Below, one piece after another: positions 34,928 to 37,451 of a stretch of DNA of 37,451 nt; position 1 is the stretch's first letter, and each line of letters starts with the position of its first letter. The notes below the pieces were generated by a model. It had not been told where the DNA came from. It worked only from the letters and a program-made list of their open reading frames with translations, and made no database searches. Both the position numbers and the translations under genes were made by a program. The stretch lies in assembly GCA_035628995.1 (NCBI GenBank), contig DASPIR010000011.1, positions 1 through 37,451 of the forward strand. The letters are read 5' to 3'. The stretch is from Clostridia bacterium (GTDB lineage Bacteria; Bacillota; Clostridia; Lutisporales; Lutisporaceae).

Positions 34928-34956
34928 AAAAAAAGAAGAGACTTAATCTCTTCTTT
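34928..34956 (-). terminator. Terminator of the 45-aa ORF
   Basis: AAAGAAGAGA (34932-34941) and TCTCTTCTTT (34947-34956) form a perfect 10-bp stem with a 5-nt loop, followed on the minus strand by a T-run. It starts 13 nt after the stop of the small ORF at 34969-35106, supporting that ORF as a real transcription unit. Confidence 0.82.
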
Positions 34957-34968
34957 GAGCTTCTGACA

Positions 34969-35106
34969 TTATCCATGTATAAAATTCTTAGGTGCCATCT
35001 CGTGCTCTTTATTTTCCCTATCTCTTTCCTTATTCTCTTTCTTATCCATATCCTTATCCGTGTCTGTATCACGCATTAAAATTCTTTCAATATCATTCTT
35101 CAGCAA
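34969..35106 (-). CDS. Small highly charged hypothetical protein (45 aa)
   Basis: A 45-aa frame starts at TTG 35106 with GGGGTGA 5-6 nt upstream and ends at TAA 34969. A shorter in-frame alternative starts at ATG 35076. The product is almost entirely charged in the middle (alternating Asp/Lys/Glu/Arg, e.g. DTDTDKDMDKKENKERD) and ends MAPKNFIHG. A perfect hairpin with a T-run follows directly. There is no recognised family. The repetitive codons could be low-complexity DNA, but the ribosome binding site, length and terminator are consistent with a gene. It is in a different frame from a longer 64-aa open frame (34878-35072), which runs through the terminator and is rejected. Confidence 0.5.
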   Translation of the reverse strand: MLKNDIERILMRDTDTDKDMDKKENKERDRENKEHEMAPKNFIHG

Positions 35107-35284
35107 TGTATCACCCCACTTTATATTTATAATATATTATCTGCTATTTTATAAATAATATAAGTGGCTGTTTAATGGCATACTGATGCAAATAACAATT
35201 TTCCAGTATTTGTAAACAATACAGTGTCGATATATAACACGTATATAGATTTTATTGAAAACATAGGAAGGATTATAAAAACAT

Positions 35285-35313
35285 TTGTCAAGTAAATGCT
35301 TTTATGCTACACT
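35285..35313 (+). promoter_or_regulatory. Possible SigA promoter of the RimL-like gene
   Basis: TTGTCA (35285-35290) and TACACT (35308-35313) are separated by 17 nt and lie 28 nt upstream of the ATG at 35342. Confidence 0.45.
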
Positions 35314-35341
35314 CTTCATACTGCTAAAAGGGGGCGCCATT

Positions 35342-35902
35342 ATGGAAAAAGTATATGAGACGGATAGGCTTATTCTGAAGATATTGGATGAAACCTCTGC
35401 TCCGCAAGTTTTGGATTATTATATGCGAAACAAGGACTTCTTGGAGGAGTGGGAGCTCAAGCGGCCCAACGAGTTTTACACCTTGGAAGCACAGGCTGCG
35501 CAGCTTAGGAATGAATTTAAGGATTTTGAGGAAAAGAGAGCACTCAGGCTGTGGATTTTCAAAAAAGATGATAAAGAAGACAACAGGACTATAGGCCTAA
35601 TTGCCTTCAATAATATTGTATGGGGAGCCTTCCTGTCATGCTTTCTGGGATATAAGCTTGACAGAAATGAAATTAACAAGGGCTATGTCACTGAGGCATT
35701 GAAAAAAGGAATAGAAATTGCATTTAATGAATATAAGCTGCACAGGATTGAAGCAAATATAATGCCTAAGAACGTTAGGTCATTGAGAGTGGTGGAAAAG
35801 CTGGGTTTTTATAATGAAGGACTGGCTCACAAATATTTAAAAATAAGTGGAAAATGGGAGGATCATATACATATGGTGCTTCTGAACGAAGAATTGGAAT
35901 AA
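35342..35902 (+). CDS. GNAT acetyltransferase, RimJ/RimL type
   Basis: This 186-aa GNAT protein matches the RimJ/RimL branch that acetylates N-terminal amino groups of ribosomal proteins or small amines. The opening YETDRLILKILDE, the NKGYVTEALKKGIEIAFNEY acetyl-CoA loop and helix, and the closing ANIMPKNVRSLRVVEKLGF are all family landmarks. The substrate is not predictable. The ATG at 35342 has AAAGGGGG 7 nt upstream; the frame opening at 35285 lies in the promoter and is rejected. It is followed immediately by the asnA promoter, so it is its own unit. Confidence 0.9.
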   Translation: MEKVYETDRLILKILDETSAPQVLDYYMRNKDFLEEWELKRPNEFYTLEAQAAQLRNEFKDFEEKRALRLWIFKKDDKEDNRTIGLIAFNNIVWGAFLSCFLGYKLDRNEINKGYVTEALKKGIEIAFNEYKLHRIEANIMPKNVRSLRVVEKLGFYNEGLAHKYLKISGKWEDHIHMVLLNEELE

Positions 35903-35910
35903 AGTAACTA

Positions 35911-35939
35911 TTGACATTTTAATTCATTACTCGTATAAT
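35911..35939 (+). promoter_or_regulatory. SigA promoter of the asnA T-box leader
   Basis: Consensus TTGACA (35911-35916) and TATAAT (35934-35939) are separated by exactly 17 nt, with the T-box leader beginning just downstream. Confidence 0.9.
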
Positions 35940-35945
35940 AATTAA

Positions 35946-36234
35946 AATTATATATTTTCGACAATGACGGGAAGAGTAGCTTTAAGGATATGCTGCAGCG
36001 AGCCGGGAATGGTGTAAGCCTGGCACTAAGCCTTAAGTGAAGAACAGCCCTGAGTCTCTAACCGAAATCCGCATAGGAAAGTAGACTTAGACGGAGCCAT
36101 ACCGTTATAGAATGGACAGTATCGATTATATTAAAGAATCCGTACTGACAAAGTGGGTTAAAGCATAGCATTTAACCAATCAGGGTGGTACCGCGAATTA
36201 CCTTTCGTCCCTTTCATAGGGATGAAGGGTTTTT
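35946..36234 (+). promoter_or_regulatory. T-box riboswitch of asnA (Asn specifier AAC)
   Basis: The T-box core AGGGTGGTACCGCG is at about 36182-36195. The terminator stem pairs ACCTTTCGTCCCT (36200-36212) with AGGGATGAAGGGT (36218-36230; two wobble pairs) and is followed by a T-run. In Stem I the specifier reads AAC (Asn) at 36043-36045 in the context TGAAG-AAC-AGC, the same context as the ileS leader. The Stem I distal region AGCGAGCCGGGAATGG is also typical. Uncharged tRNA-Asn should switch on asnA. Confidence 0.95.
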
Positions 36235-36265
36235 ATTTTGCAAAAAATTATAGGAGGTAATGAAA

Positions 36266-37276
36266 ATGGTAGAAATGCATTCAACCAAAAACTACAAGCC
36301 AACACTTGGAATTAGGGAAACGGAGGTAGCTATAAAACATATTAAGGACTTCTTCGAAGCAGATCTTTCAAAAAAGCTCAATCTCACAAGGGTATCAGCT
36401 CCCCTCTTTGTATTGCGGTCCTCAGGGCTCAATGACAATCTTAACGGTGTAGAGCGTCCTGTTTCTTTTGATGCTCTCTCGCTCAAGGACACAGAGGTGG
36501 AAATCGTACAGTCCTTAGCCAAATGGAAAAGGATAGCGCTTAAAAGGTATGGATTCTCAATAGGGGAAGGTCTTTATACCGATATGAACGCCATTCGCAG
36601 GGATGAAGAACTGGACAGTCTCCATTCGATTTATGTGGATCAGTGGGATTGGGAGAAGATTATCCGGCATGAGGATAGAACTCCTGAGACCCTCAAAGAA
36701 ATTGTAAAGAACATATACAGTGTGTTCCTGGATACGGAAAAGCACATATTCAAGCTTTATCCCCAGTATAAGCCTATGCTCCCAGAAGAGATTTTCTTTA
36801 TCACAACACAGCAGCTTGAGGATATGTATCCGGACAAGACACCAAAGGAAAGAGAAAACCTTATTGCTAAGGATAAGGGTGCTGTATTTCTAATGCAAAT
36901 AGGTGCTGCCTTGGAATCCGGCATCAGACATGACGGCAGAGCACCGGACTACGACGACTGGACCTTAAATGGAGATATCATATTCTGGTACCCCGTGCTG
37001 GAATGCGCACTGGAGCTTTCTTCAATGGGCATTCGTGTAGATGAAAAGGCTCTCCTGCATCAGCTGGAGGTCGCAGGCTGCGAAGATAGAAAGGTCTTTC
37101 CTTTCCACAGCGCACTGCTAAAAGGAGAGCTCCCCTATACCGTAGGCGGAGGCATAGGCCAGTCCAGAATCTGCATGTACTTCCTGCGAAAAGCCCACAT
37201 CGGTGAGGTTCAGTCATCTATGTGGCCGGAAAGCATGCTTAGTGAGTGCGAAGAGAAAAATATAAAGCTGCTTTAA
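36266..37276 (+). CDS. asnA: Aspartate--ammonia ligase
   Basis: This 336-aa enzyme makes asparagine from aspartate, ammonia and ATP and is structurally a class II tRNA-synthetase relative. Family landmarks are [20 protein letters not shown] at the start, [52 protein letters not shown] and [14 protein letters not shown] near the end. The length is close to E. coli AsnA. The ATG at 36266 with AGGAGG 8 nt upstream is preferred over the ATG at 36260, which is only 2 nt from that site. Its leader is an Asn T-box, so it is induced when tRNA-Asn is uncharged. Confidence 0.97.
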   Translation: MVEMHSTKNYKPTLGIRETEVAIKHIKDFFEADLSKKLNLTRVSAPLFVLRSSGLNDNLNGVERPVSFDALSLKDTEVEIVQSLAKWKRIALKRYGFSIGEGLYTDMNAIRRDEELDSLHSIYVDQWDWEKIIRHEDRTPETLKEIVKNIYSVFLDTEKHIFKLYPQYKPMLPEEIFFITTQQLEDMYPDKTPKERENLIAKDKGAVFLMQIGAALESGIRHDGRAPDYDDWTLNGDIIFWYPVLECALELSSMGIRVDEKALLHQLEVAGCEDRKVFPFHSALLKGELPYTVGGGIGQSRICMYFLRKAHIGEVQSSMWPESMLSECEEKNIKLL

Positions 37277-37285
37277 AGCAGCTTT
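37264..37285 (+). terminator. Palindrome at the asnA stop, weak terminator
   Basis: AAAGCTGCTTT and AAAGCAGCTTT form an 11-bp perfect palindrome across the asnA TAA stop. No T-run follows, so termination here is doubtful. Confidence 0.4.
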
Positions 37286-37312
37286 AGGTTACTGGCAACT
37301 GCCAAAATAGGA

Positions 37313-37451
37313 ACAGCCATGTCATAGCCACATATGAGTATACAAAAATTGATGGCACTAATTCTCTCCGCCTAAGAAAAGTCTAACGCCTTCCAATATC
37401 CATCCGTGGACGTGGAAGGCTTGCTTCGGCGTCCTGCCTCGCATACGACTT
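37313..37451. repeat. Long imperfect palindromic repeat, copy 2 (inverted, truncated)
   Basis: This is the inverse of copy 1 (197-413). Shared blocks include ACAGCCATGT, TATGAGTATACAAAAATTGA, TGGCACTAAT, CGCCTAAGAAAA and TCTAACGCCTTCC. The apical hairpin at 37388-37420 has the same outer stem GCCTTCCA/TGGAAGGC, but the inner stem is TCCA/TGGA around TCCG, in place of GGCC/GGCC in copy 1. The copy is cut by the window edge, which falls in the region matching copy 1 at about 273-283. Confidence 0.8.

Noticed and set aside
34878-35072. 64-aa minus-strand open frame rich in Arg/Ile/Lys
   Set aside because: It runs through a strong terminator hairpin, has no ribosome binding site, and overlaps in another frame the better-supported 45-aa ORF.
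37264-37285. Regulatory palindrome at the asnA stop
   Set aside because: It is a perfect inverted repeat but lacks a T-run and spans the stop codon; it is more simply a weak terminator or RNA-stabilising hairpin.

Overview
The window looks like a chromosomal segment of an endospore-forming, anaerobic, low-GC Gram-positive bacterium of the class Clostridia. The support is a GerA/GerB/GerC-type spore germination operon, a SigI/RsgI pair, AddAB instead of RecBCD, two T-box leaders (ileS and asnA), strong AGGAGG-type ribosome binding sites, frequent TTG/GTG starts, and a UbiA/GT-C membrane lipid-sugar gene pair. No tRNA, rRNA, CRISPR array, prophage or intact transposase was seen. Species cannot be fixed from this alone.

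Layout. 1-466 is non-coding and repeat-rich: a three-tiered hairpin at 5-60 and a 217-bp imperfect palindrome at 197-413. A second, inverted and truncated copy of the palindrome closes the window (37313-37451). 467-3917 (minus) holds lepB, a TPR protein, and sigI with its membrane anti-sigma factor rsgI. A small zinc-ribbon gene (4090-4329, plus) converges on the large addB-addA operon (4361-11591, minus). Then come a GNAT acetyltransferase, a membrane-anchored metallophosphoesterase and an EamA exporter. 14594-18130 is ileS of the eukaryote-like type 2 class with a complete T-box leader and promoter. 18158-23254 holds a CDF metal exporter with Mn-type motifs and the spore germination operon; 23388-23919 a YtrA-like GntR regulator with a repeat-rich putative operator.

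24296-26623 contains a GT-C glycosyltransferase and a decaprenyl-phosphate phosphoribosyltransferase-like UbiA protein, convergent and 3 nt apart. 26780-28698 has a dGTPase-like HD hydrolase and an orphan protein. 28729-31209 has an FMN-dependent alpha-hydroxy-acid dehydrogenase with a four-cysteine N-terminus, a histidine-rich YmaF protein, and a secreted protein with an internally duplicated unknown domain. 31310-33606 is an NAD module: a Nudix/NrtR-type regulator followed by nicotinate phosphoribosyltransferase. 33791-35106 has small minus-strand genes (SEC-C, PilZ, and a 45-aa ORF). 35342-37276 has a RimL-like acetyltransferase and asnA behind an Asn-specific T-box.

Most genes are housekeeping. 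The items most worth a second look are the paired palindromic repeat with apparent compensatory changes in its apical hairpin, the swapped GxHH signature in IleRS, the duplicated unknown domain in the secreted protein, the GntR operator region, and the polyprenyl-phosphate-ribose/GT-C pair. I found no clearly new multi-gene system.
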